A DNA stretch of 64,000 bases from JBGOTP01 sp963717075 (lineage in GTDB: Bacteria > Acidobacteriota > Vicinamibacteria > Vicinamibacterales > CAVVIG01): positions 186,001-250,000 of the forward strand of contig CAVQVI010000007.1 in assembly GCA_963717075.1 (NCBI GenBank). Reading direction: 5' to 3'. The translations under genes were made by a program, and so were the position numbers. How positions within the stretch are numbered: the stretch's first letter is position 1; each line of letters opens with the position of its first letter. This document shows positions 29,033 to 38,219 of the stretch, piece by piece. The notes under the pieces were generated by a model. It was not told the DNA's origin and did no database searches. It worked only from the letters and a program-made list of their open reading frames with translations.

Positions 29033-30535
29033 TTATGGAGCTTTGCAGGCAAAATTCACGGCATCGTCAATGCTGCCAGTGCCTTTATACGTCGCGATCT
29101 GGGGGTAAGGACAAAGCGGGCGCGTCCGATCGACTTTACCGTCAGTGCTGTGCGAAGCCACGATCTGCTCAGGAGCCTTTTTCCCCTCTACCCACCGTTC
29201 GAGCACGGATACAGCGTCGAACGCGTTAGGTCCATCGCCACCACCGCAATGATTCATCCCTGGAGCCATGAAGAGCCGGATCCAGCCATCCTCTTGACTG
29301 CCCATCTTTGCCAGAACACTGGCGTAGTAATTGATCGTATTCTCCGGCGCGATCGATGCATCGTTCCATCCATGGTACAGAAGAAGCTTTCCGCCGCGGC
29401 GCTTGAACCTGCCCAAATCTGGCTCAATCGCGTTGATGAAGCCTGCCTTCCTGTCGACCATCGATAAATCCGCGTTGAGATCAAACGTGTGCCAGTCCCA
29501 GCTCAAATCATCGTGAACGAATCTAAACATCCACATGGAGATTCCCAATGGCTCCGGTCCGCCGGTAACCGGTCCCCAACCAAGTTCTGACCCCGGTTTT
29601 AACCCTGGAAAGACCAATTCACCAGTGGCCTTCTTTGTTGGCGCGTAGATCTTTTTGACCGCTTCAACTTGAGCCGGCGTCAAACAACTGGCCGAGTTGC
29701 CACCGCCGCATAGCAACGCCTCTGGATTGAAATGGCACGTTCGAGGATCAGCCAGAAGTCCATCCCTCACCCTATCGTTCCCATCACAAGCTTGAATCAC
29801 CGCATTCTTCAGCAGTGAGTAAAGGTTCGGAGTGAGAACACTTTCCTTCTGTTTTAAGGTTGCTACACCAGCCGCTATATGCGCGGTTTCCAGGTGCGTC
29901 ATGTAGTTTGCGGGAGCCCCGGCGATGATCCCGTCAAAATCATCGGGATATCGTTGCGCCTCCATGAGACCCTGGCGGCCCCCTGTCGAACAACCATTCC
30001 AATACGAGAGCCGAGCCGACTGACCATAAAATGCGGCAACTATGGCTTTCGAGGCGATAGTCGTTTCGTGAACGGCTCGATAGGCAAAGTCGAGCATCTT
30101 CTCGGGATGGCCAAGTGCAAACTTCGTATCGGCACCCACATGGCCCGTATCGGTGCTCGCCGTGGCATAGCCGCGCTTTAGTGCCTCCGCCATACCGCGC
30201 TCAATCCCGCCAGCTCCGCTTGTGTACGTTATGACACCCGCCCAGCCGCCATTACCGACTGCTTGAAATTTACCGTTCCAGCCCGATAGCGGCAGCCACA
30301 CCTCGATCTTTATGCTCGAGTCAGTAGTTGGGTTCAGTGTTGCGGCAACCCGACAAAAAGGGGGCAAATTCATTACTGCCGGGTTTGGCGTGGCAGCAGC
30401 AGCATCCGGCCGCGTGAACGTCCCGGCCGGCATAGATTGCGCCAGCGTGATGGTGGCATTCGGCAACTTCAGGGAAGACAGGCTTTCGCACGTTGTTGGT
30501 GCGGCAAATAAAACTGCGAGCATCAGCATCGACAT
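29033..30535 (-). CDS. tannase/feruloyl-esterase-family secreted hydrolase
   Basis: 500 residues from ATG 30535, preceded by GGAAGGAG. Signal peptide SMLMLAVLFAAPTTC. The alpha/beta-hydrolase nucleophile is in NGCSTGGRQGLMEAQRYP, followed by DDFDGIIAGAPA; the acid is likely in YHGWNDASI and the histidine in PGMNHCGGG. The cysteines beside Ser (GCS) and His (HC) make the CS-D-HC disulfide typical of tannase-family esterases. It would cleave gallate or ferulate esters of plant material outside the cytoplasm. Base composition is visibly less GC-rich than the flanks, suggesting acquisition by transfer. Confidence 0.9.
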   Translation of the reverse strand: MSMLMLAVLFAAPTTCESLSSLKLPNATITLAQSMPAGTFTRPDAAAATPNPAVMNLPPFCRVAATLNPTTDSSIKIEVWLPLSGWNGKFQAVGNGGWAGVITYTSGAGGIERGMAEALKRGYATASTDTGHVGADTKFALGHPEKMLDFAYRAVHETTIASKAIVAAFYGQSARLSYWNGCSTGGRQGLMEAQRYPDDFDGIIAGAPANYMTHLETAHIAAGVATLKQKESVLTPNLYSLLKNAVIQACDGNDRVRDGLLADPRTCHFNPEALLCGGGNSASCLTPAQVEAVKKIYAPTKKATGELVFPGLKPGSELGWGPVTGGPEPLGISMWMFRFVHDDLSWDWHTFDLNADLSMVDRKAGFINAIEPDLGRFKRRGGKLLLYHGWNDASIAPENTINYYASVLAKMGSQEDGWIRLFMAPGMNHCGGGDGPNAFDAVSVLERWVEGKKAPEQIVASHSTDGKVDRTRPLCPYPQIATYKGTGSIDDAVNFACKAP

Positions 30536-31000
30536 GGTTGGCTCCTTCCTATCGTTCCCTTTGAAGCACTTCTTTGTTCGCCCGGCTAACTTCACATAGG
30601 TAGCGGGCGCCAATTGCTGGTCGGTCGCCCGGTCTCCTTCCGCTCGCGATCGCAAGCCCGTCCGCAAACTTGCGCGCATTATTCTCGTCATTCCGTCCGG
30701 GGACAAGTCCTTGTGCCCCATGTGATTCAGCTGAATCCGACGCGCGGGGACCGGGAATTGGCGCTGGCGCCAATTCCGCGGGAATCCGAAAATAGGCCGC
30801 AGGCGCCATTTCCCGATCCCGTGTTACCGGGGTGGGGATCGGCAGTCCACGCCGATCATGATCGCCTTCGGAGGAGTACCTCGCTGTCGGCCCAACGCGG
30901 TGCTGGCTCGCACATTGCCAGGCGGGATATTGTGCCCTGGAGCGGTGGGGAACGACAGACAGATTGCACCCGCCGGTTTCCGGTGCCATGATGAGCCACG
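30536..31000. other. intergenic region with palindrome cluster, no gene
   Basis: About 465 bp without a supported gene. Its centre holds a 24-base inverted repeat (30754-30777), and a variant of one arm, GGCGCCATTTCC, follows about 35 bases later. Further on, GATCCC and GGGATC form another arm pair. It marks the right edge of the lower-GC island. Confidence 0.5.
30754..30777. repeat. 24-base inverted repeat
   Basis: GGAATTGGCGC and GCGCCAATTCC are perfect 11-base arms separated by TG. A partial copy of the right arm occurs near 30803. This could be a REP-like element, a site for a dimeric DNA-binding protein or a structured transcript. Confidence 0.7.
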
Positions 31001-31117
31001 ATGCGTGCAACTCAGACCGCCATCGTGAGCCTTGCGGTCCTTCTCGCAGACGTGACCGTCTTTGCGCAGGACAGGTTCTTCGACTCAAAGGGAGTCCAAA
31101 TCCGCCACTGCCAGTGA
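31001..31117 (+). pseudogene. remnant of a secreted alpha/beta-hydrolase, N-terminus only
   Basis: ATG 31001 opens a 38-codon frame ending in TGA: a signal peptide (MRATQTAIVSLAVLLADVTVFAQ) followed by DRFFDSKGVQIRHCQ. The end closely resembles the first strand of exported alpha/beta-hydrolases (F-D-S-x-G-V-x-I-R-Y), but the hydrolase body is missing. It looks like a gene truncated at the border of the lower-GC island. Confidence 0.4.
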
Positions 31118-31195
31118 GCGCGGTTCGGCGCTTCATCGCGTCGCTGGGCGGTGCGACGACATAGAGCGAAAGCCCAAACCACGGGGGGTCTTGTG

Positions 31196-32458
31196 ATGCC
31201 GACCGGGCGCTGGCGCGCGCCGCTCGCCACGATTGTCGGACTGGTTCTCGTCGCGAAGATGCCGGCTTTGCCCGCTGGTGCCCAGCAGCCGCCCGGCCAC
31301 TCGTCTGCCGCGGCATTTGCCGCGCACACCATCGATACGGGCTTGACGGGCGGCTACCAGGTGGTCGTTGCCGACCTCAATCGCGACGGCAAACCGGACA
31401 TCATCGCCCTGGCCAGCGGTCTCAAAGAGCTTCGGTGGTACGAGAATCCGAGTTGGACCAGGCACGTGCTCGTGAGCGGCATCAACCGACCCATCAACGC
31501 GGCCGCCTACGACGTCGATGGCGACGGCATCCCTGAGATCGCGTTGGCCCATGAGTTTGCGGCCGTGTACGCGAGCAGCCCCGGCGTGATCTCGATCATG
31601 GCCCACCAAGGGGGGGATCCTACCCAGCCGTGGTCGATCAAGGACATCGACCGTTTACCGACTTCGCACCGCATTCGCTTCGCCGACATTACCGGCGATG
31701 GCAAGAAAGTCCTCGTCAACTTCCCGCTCATCGGATCGCAGGCGCTCGCGCCGAATTACCGAGACCGCGTGCCGCTCGTGATGTACAGGCCAGGCGACTG
31801 GAAGCGAGAGGTGATCACGGACGCGGACGAGGGCGTCGTCCACGGCATCCTGATGACGCCATGGGACAGTGGTCGGCGCGAGGCGGCGCTGAGCGCGAGT
31901 TTTCTCGGCGTGTATGCGCATCGGTTCGACAACGGGCGGTGGACCCGCACGTTAATCGTGAAGGGCGACCCAAGCGAGTGGCCGAAAAGTGGCGCGAGCG
32001 ACATCGCGGTCGGCCGCCTCGGTCGAGAGCGTTTCCTCGCCACAATCGAGCCGTGGCATGGGAACAAGGTCGCCGTGTATCGACAGCACAAGGGTGCGTG
32101 GACGCGTCATGTCATCGACGAAGCGATTGCCGATGGTCACACTATCGTGTCGGGTGATTTCGACGGCGACGGCAAGGACGAAATCGTCGTCGGAGAGCGG
32201 CAGGGCAAGCGCAGCGCGTATCTCTATCGGATGACGAACACCAAAGATGACACATGGTCGAAGGAACCGCTCGACGATGGCGACATGTCGGCGGCGGGAT
32301 GTGCGGTGGCTGACCTGAGCGGCGACAAGAGGCTGGACGTCGTGTGCATCGGCACGGCGACCGCGAACTTGAAGTGGTACGAAAACCGGCACGTCCACAA
32401 CGGGGCCGTCGCACATCTGGCCAGGGCGCCGATCACGACGGCCACGTCTGGACGATAG
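31196..32458 (+). CDS. secreted FG-GAP/VCBS repeat protein
   Basis: 420 residues from ATG 31196 with a signal peptide (APLATIVGLVLVAKMPALPAGAQ). Calcium-loop blades appear as VADLNRDGKPDIIALAS, AYDVDGDGIPEIALAH, FADITGDGKKVLVNFP, SGDFDGDGKDEIVVGE and VADLSGDKRLDVVCIG, with WYENPSWTRHVL-type segments between them, typical of a seven-bladed FG-GAP propeller. It lies 85 bases before a PQQ-like propeller in the same direction and probably heads a four-gene unit reaching 35883. Confidence 0.82.
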   Translation: MPTGRWRAPLATIVGLVLVAKMPALPAGAQQPPGHSSAAAFAAHTIDTGLTGGYQVVVADLNRDGKPDIIALASGLKELRWYENPSWTRHVLVSGINRPINAAAYDVDGDGIPEIALAHEFAAVYASSPGVISIMAHQGGDPTQPWSIKDIDRLPTSHRIRFADITGDGKKVLVNFPLIGSQALAPNYRDRVPLVMYRPGDWKREVITDADEGVVHGILMTPWDSGRREAALSASFLGVYAHRFDNGRWTRTLIVKGDPSEWPKSGASDIAVGRLGRERFLATIEPWHGNKVAVYRQHKGAWTRHVIDEAIADGHTIVSGDFDGDGKDEIVVGERQGKRSAYLYRMTNTKDDTWSKEPLDDGDMSAAGCAVADLSGDKRLDVVCIGTATANLKWYENRHVHNGAVAHLARAPITTATSGR

Positions 32459-32543
32459 ACAGCACTGTTGGACCTTCGTGCTAACATGCCGCGATCGTGG
32501 CGCCATGGATCTCGTCTTCCGGTTTCGCCGAGGAGAGTTTCAA

Positions 32544-33888
32544 ATGGGCGAAGGGGTAAAGCGCGCTCTCTTCACGATTTTCGGCGTTGCAGTTCTTAGC
32601 ATGCCGGCGATGTCCGCCTCCGACCAGTGGCCTCGGTTCCGGGGCGAACAGGCTGGTGCGGTCGCGAATGATTCCAACCTGCCCGACAGCTGGAGCCGAA
32701 CGAAAAACATTATCTGGACCGCCGACATCCCAGGCATGGGGTGGAGTTCGCCTGTGGTATGGGACGACCATATCTTTCTCACCTCCGCCATCAGCTCAGG
32801 CAAAGAGGAAGCGCCCCTGCCCGGTCTCTATGACGAGCACGATCATGTGAAAGCCTCAGGAGATCAGCGTTGGGTGGTGTACGACGTTGATTTCAAGACC
32901 GGAAATGTTCGTTGGCAACGGGAATTACGTCGCGCGCACCCACCACTGTTGAGGCATATCAAGAACAGTTACGCGTCCGAAACCCCCGTCACCGATGGCA
33001 AGCGTGTATATGTCTACTTCGGCACGCTTGGCTTGCTTGCGGCGCTCGACTTCAAAGGCAACGTTGTGTGGACGAAGGAGCTCGGCGCGTTCAACACGCA
33101 GATCGAGTTGGGCACCGCCTCCTCCCCGGCGCTTCACAAGGACCGTCTCTACATCGTTAACGACAACACCACCCGATCGTTCATGGCGGCGTTCGACACG
33201 GCCAACGGGAATGAACTGTGGCGGATTGATCGGGACGAACGGGGCAACTGGTCAACGCCGGTCGTCTGGGAAAACGCGATTCGAACGGAGATCGTCACGG
33301 TCGGGACCGGGAAGATTCGATCGTACGACTTGAACGGCGGGCTCTTGTGGGAGTTGACGGGAACGACAGTGCTGACGATTCCTTCGCCGTTCATTCGGCA
33401 CGGCCTGGTGTACGTGAGCTCGGGATACCCGGGCGGCGCGCCTCGTCCTGTCTATGCGATTCGGCCCGGTGCGACGGGTGATATCTCGCTCAAGCCTGGT
33501 GAGACCAGCAACACCTACGTCGCGTGGCACCAGCCGCTGCTCGGGACCTACAATACTTCGGCATTGGTCTACGGTGACTATTACTACACGTTACTCGATC
33601 GCGGTTTCTTGCTTTGCCATGACGCGAAAACCGGCGAGCAGATTTATGGTCGCCAGCGAATCGGCTCCTGAGGCGGGAGCCTTCACGGCGTCGCCGTGGG
33701 CCTATAACGGCAAGATCTTCGTCTTGAGTGAGGATGGAGACACCTTTGTCATTCAGGCCGGACCAGAGTTCAAAGTGCTCGGCAAGAATTCACTCGACGA
33801 GATGTCGTTAGCGTCGCCGGCAGTCGTGCGAGGCAGTGTATTTGTGAGGACGCAGACCAAACTCTATCGGATCGGTAAACGCGGATGA
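32544..33888 (+). CDS. secreted PQQ-like beta-propeller protein (frameshifted)
   Basis: ATG 32544 has GAGGAG about eight bases upstream and opens a signal peptide (RALFTIFGVAVLSMPAMSA). SDQWPRFRGEQAGAVANDSNLPDSWS starts the propeller; blades include DVDFKTGNVRWQREL, ALDFKGNVVWTKEL, AFDTANGNELWRID and CHDAKTGEQIYGRQRI. One extra base at 33663-33664 shifts the frame; without it the sequence runs on as PEAGAFTASPWAYNGKIFVLSEDGDTF to the TGA at 33886-33888. That TGA overlaps the next gene's ATG by four bases. Its partner genes are FG-GAP and LVIVD propellers and a dienelactone hydrolase. Confidence 0.82.
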
Positions 33889-34926
33889 AGGCTTCGAAAG
33901 CATGTTGTCTCTGCGTTGCCATGCTCCTTTGTGGCGGCTCTGGCACGCTTGTCGGTAACGGTTTCGCGCAAACGGTTCAATTCGAAGCGGTAGGGTCTAT
34001 TCCTGGGCCAGCCGACTGGATTGAAGTGGATGGGGACCCGTGCGTACGTTGCTGCCGAAAAGACATTCACGGTGTTCGACATCACGAATCCCGCGATGCC
34101 GGTGCGCCAGGGCTCGTACGTATTTCCTCACCGCATCTGGGCCTTGACCGTCGTCGGGCCGCTGGTCTATGTGGCCGCGGACATCTTCGGCGTGGGCATT
34201 CTGGACGTGTCGAACCCAGCCGTGCCGACATTGAAGGGTTCGTTCAAGACGCCCGGTCAGGCCAAGCACGTCGCCCTGTTCGGGACTCGGGCACTGGTCG
34301 CCGATCACATGACGGGCCTTGACGTCCTTGATGTCTCCAATGTTTCCAGGCCCGTTTCGGCAGGATCGTTTTATCTTGAAGGTTATGCCCGCGACGTGTG
34401 GGTCCTGGGCACGCTCGGCGTGGCGATCGACTCGCCATCGGGTCTCTATGTGTTCGATCTTTTGAAAGCCGGTGCTCTTGAACCTGTCGGAACTCTGCAG
34501 ACGCCCATCAAGGACCGCGGCGGCCCTCTGCATCCGAAACTGGCCTCCGTGAAGGTTTCAGGAGCCGAGCCCCCCGGACTGATCGGCGTGGTGCGAAGCG
34601 AGTCTCTTCTGTTCTATGACATTTCCAATCCCGCCAAGCCTGTTACGGTAGCGACGTTCCGGACGCCAAGCGGCCGGCCTCAGCGTGCAACGCTCACCAG
34701 CAAACGGGCGTATGTGGCAGACGCTCAAGAAGGCTTGATTGTTCTCGACCTCTCAGCCATTTCAGCCCCTCAGATCATTGGCTCGTTCAAGACGCCGAGC
34801 CCGGCACGAGACGTGTTTGTCGCGGATTCGCTTGTGTTTGTAGTGATCGGCGATCTGCGGGTTGACTCACGATCGCCCTCCGGTACCGAGGTGTTGATAC
34901 TGCGTCACACGACTGCGCGACCGTGA
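33885..34926 (+). CDS. secreted LVIVD-repeat protein (frameshifted)
   Basis: Start ATGA overlaps the upstream stop. A signal peptide with cysteines (KACCLCVAMLLCGGSGTLV) is followed by FEAVGSIPGPADWIEVDG. Removing one G from the run at 34032-34035 continues this as TRAYVAAEKTFTVFDITNP. LVIVD blades then repeat: FDITNPAMPVRQGSY, LDVSNPAVPTLKGSF, LDVSNVSRPVSAGSF, YDISNPAKPVTVATF and LDLSAISAPQIIGSF. LVIVD proteins are extracellular beta-propellers of unknown function, some membrane-anchored. The dienelactone hydrolase gene follows after 44 bases. Confidence 0.82.
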
Positions 34927-34970
34927 ATACCCGTTAAGCTGCTATCCTCCCACTCGAAACGGAGGTATCC

Positions 34971-35883
34971 ATGCCACCAGCAAGACCCAGACTTCCGAAC
35001 GAAGCGATCGAGCTGTACAACCGCTACATTCACGGGGAGATCAGTCGGCGCGACTTCCTGAACGGCGCGAAGCGATTTGCCGTCGCAGGCCTCACCGTCG
35101 GCGCCGTCGTCGATGCGCTGATGCCCGACTACGCATCCGCGCAACAGGTCTCAAAAACAGACGATCGGATCAGAGCCAGTTACGTCACGGTGCCGTCGCC
35201 GCAGGGGAATGGCAGCATCAAAGGCTACCTCGTTCGTCCGTTCAGCGCGGACACACGAGAGGCGACCCCGACAAAGCTCCCCGGCATTCTCGTGGTGCAC
35301 GAGAATCGAGGCCTCAACCCCCACATCGAGGACATTGCGCGGCGACTCGCGCTCGCCAACTTCATGGCGCTTGCGCCCGACGCACTGACGTCCGTCGGTG
35401 GCTATCCTGGCGACGATGCCAAGGGCGGCCAGCTGTTTGCCAAGGTGGATACGGGCAAGAAGCTGGAAGACTTCGTAGCGTGCGCGCTCTGGTTGAAAGC
35501 GAGGTGCTGACTGCACCGGCAGAATTGGCGTGACCGGCTTCTGCTACGGCGGCGGCATCTCGAATACACTGGCCGTCCGGCTCGGGCCGGACCTGGCGGC
35601 GGCGGTGCCTTTTTACGGAGGAGCGCCACCTGTCGCCGATGTCCCCAAGATCAAGGCGGCGATCCTCGTCCACCACGGCGCGCTCGATACACGTCTGGCG
35701 GAGGCATGGCCCTCCTACGAAACGGCCCTGAAGGCCGCGAATGTGGTCTACGAAGGCCACGTCTATCCCGGCGCGGTTCACGGCTTCAACAACGACGCGA
35801 CGCCGGAACGCTACAACAAGGCCGCGGCCGACCAGGCGTGGCAGCGCACGATCGAGTGGTTCAACAAGTACGTGAGGGGCTGA
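34971..35883 (+). CDS. Tat-exported dienelactone hydrolase (frameshifted)
   Basis: An alpha/beta-hydrolase of the dienelactone hydrolase family, which opens enol-lactones in aromatic degradation. The N-terminus has a twin-arginine signal (ISRRDFLNGAKRF). After VVHENRGLNPHIEDIARRLA the frame breaks at 35503-35504; removing one G gives ALWLKASADCTGRIGVTGFCYGGG. The catalytic Cys lies in GFCYGGG, the Asp in HHGALD and the His in AVHGFNN, so the triad is complete across the break. Export of this normally cytoplasmic enzyme, next to three propellers, suggests an outer-compartment lactone or ester hydrolysis step. Confidence 0.87.
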
Positions 35884-35910
35884 GATGCTCCCGGGCGAGC
35901 ATGACGCGCG

Positions 35911-37003
35911 TTACTTCTTCGACTTCGACGCGGCCTGTGCTTCCTCAGCGCGTGCGCCCGCGAGAATTCCAATCATCGATTGATTGGCTTCGTGGCAGGC
36001 ATACTCGTACAACAATTCAGTCGGTGTGTTTGAGTCGAACCATGAACGTCCACGGCCTGGTCCACGTCGCCGGATCATCCACGGTGATCGCCCAATTGAT
36101 GTAGTCGGGACTGACGCGGGTATAGCGCTCCGTGATTCGCACTGCTGAAGTCGAGCTGCCTAGATTGCGGCCGCCGCCAATATAGAGTTCGAATCCGTTG
36201 AGGAAGTTCGTCGTTTCAACGACGAGCGTGTCGCCCTCCCACCAGCCCCGAGACACGCCGTGCAACTGGCGGACTGTGTCGGGGAGCCCTGTGCTGGCGC
36301 CGATGGGCACAATCCGCGCGTCATGAATCAGTTCCTGGAGAATGACCACGACCTGCGGGGATTGCACGATCTGGACGTAGCTGTTATATCCGGCGCGGAA
36401 GCGCGGCACGCCGTAGGAGATGCACCGCTCCGAGAGCGGGCGATCCTCGGGACCGTCGGCCCGACCGCGCGGTCCGCTCTCTGAACCCTCCACCTCCGCC
36501 GCCTTCACGTCACCAGCGCGCGCGAGCCGTCCACGGGCGGCGGAAGTCAGGGGCGGGAGCTGACCGTCGGGCGGGTCGATAATCAGGGATGTCCGGTTGT
36601 CCCATTCGCGCTCGGACATCCAGAACTGGTTGTAGTTGCCCGTTGTCGGATCGTACGAGGTCTGATCGAACTTCCCGGAGTCCCTGGCGTTGAGCGCGAG
36701 CTGGACGATATCGCCAAAAATGGCGTCGCCACCCTGATTCGCGTAACGCACGACAATCCCCTGCAACTCCTTCACCTCGGCATCTGTGAGGAGCGTCTTG
36801 TCCTTCCATTGCGGGGGGCGTGTCAACGGCGTCACGCTGTTGTTCCCCCAGACCCCTTGCATGTCCGGCTTGCCGTCAGCGGTGCGCGGCACGCTCCAGC
36901 CTGGGGCCACCCCATACGTTGTCGCCTGGGCAAGGCCTGACTGTGCTGTGACCGACACGACCGCCGCCGTCACGGCCATTAGAAAGGCGAGCAATAGCTT
37001 CAT
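35911..37003 (-). CDS. secreted GDSRGRWEG-family protein, copy 4 (frameshifted near end)
   Basis: Signal peptide MKLLLAFLMAVTAAVVSVTAQ, then TADGKPDMQGVWGNNSVTPLTRP, RTSLIIDPPDGQLPPLT, GPEDRPLSERCISYGVPRF and IVQSPQVVVILQELIHDARIVPI. The core motif is altered here to HGVSRGWWEGDTLVVETTNF. The visible frame stops after RLKHTD. Removing one base at about 36019 continues it as ELLYEYACHEANQSMIGILAGARAEEAQAASKSKK to a TAA at 35911-35913, which restores the family's terminal ACHE block. It converges with the dienelactone hydrolase gene. Function unknown. Confidence 0.8.
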
Positions 37004-37092
37004 GGCTCCCTCGAGCCTTGGAGGCTCACGTCAAACGTTGTGACCGGTAACTCAATCACCGAATACAGTGTACTAGTACCCTCGTCGATTCG

Positions 37093-38143
37093 TTAGAAGA
37101 TCGCGAGCGGGTTGATCTGCGAGCCGGTGCCATTGCCCGATGGTTGCGGGGCGGCGATGAACATGAACTCCCACCGTTTGAGCTTCAAGGCCGTCTCGGC
37201 GAGGTCTTCCAGATTGAGGCCATCGAACATGTTCATCCCGAGCGGGACCATGATGGCCGTGTGCATCGGGATATCGAAACCAGGGACATTAAACGACTCG
37301 TGGGCGGTCTCGCCACCAAAGAGCGCAATGTCGCGTTGTTTCAGGAACGGGATGAACGACGGGTCGAGGCCAGACCCCTTCGAGCGGCCCAGCCGGTAGA
37401 GGAACACGTCGCCGGGCTCGAACTTGACCTTCGCCCATTTCTCAAAGGCCTCGATGTCTTCCTTGTAGATGTGCGTGCCAGGCTCGAGTTGCTTCACGCC
37501 CTTCATCGCTGCGATATCCACAAGAATCCCGCGGGTCACGATCTTGTCCTTGATGCCGCCGATCGCCATCTTGGTGCAGCCGCCGTCCTTGGTGGCAATC
37601 TCGGTGAGCGTATAGCCGTTGTATGTCTTCCCGTTGTACGCAACGTGGCAGAGGGCGTCAAAGTGTTCCTCGAGGTGCGTGCTCGTGAGCCGGTAGTTCC
37701 GCTCGTGAACCCAGCTGGTACGTCCCCGTCCGTCGTGATTGAGGACGATCATGGGGCTGTCCGGAGGAGGTCCGATAAACTTCGCCCCCGGACCGCCATC
37801 ACCGACCTTCCCCTGCATCGTTGTGGAAGCGAGCGAGACGACGATCCCGCTCTTCACGAGCTTCGCGGCCTCTTTTCGCTTCTCAGGCGTGATGAGGTTG
37901 ACGGTGCCGAGCTGATCGTCCTTCCCCCACCGGCCCCAATTCGAGGTACTGCGTCATCCACCGTTCGAGCTCCTCTTTGGACGTGCGCGTCGTGTTCGTT
38001 TCGGCTTCCCCACGACCACGTCCCGCCCCGGCTTGCGGCGCGCCGGCAGCCTGCAGCGTCGGCTGCTGACTGTGCATCACGCTGACAGCGACCGCGACGG
38101 CGGCCACAGCCACGATGAAACAGCCTGTCCACACCTTCTTCAT
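37093..38143 (-). CDS. secreted cyclase-family protein, copy 1 (frameshifted)
   Basis: A member of the cyclase family (PF04199-like, related to kynurenine formamidase), a metal-dependent amide/lactone hydrolase group. ATG 38143 opens a signal peptide (VWTGCFIVAVAAVAVAVSVM), then EELERWMTQY. Removing one base at 37945-37946 joins this to SNWGRWGKDDQLGTVNLITPEKRKEA and the body. The metal-site block is HLEEHFDALCHV, where typical members have HxGTHxDxxxH. Other family blocks: DKIVTRGILVDIA, GTHIYKEDIEAFEKWAKVKFEPGDVFLYR and LKRWEFMFIAAP. Paralogs lie at 44576 and 50244. Confidence 0.82.
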
Positions 38144-38219
38144 AGATACTCCCGTGTGCAAGAAATAGCCCGATTGCATCGCGTACGGCTGGCGACGTTC
38201 CTCGCCAGCCGTGGTACTG

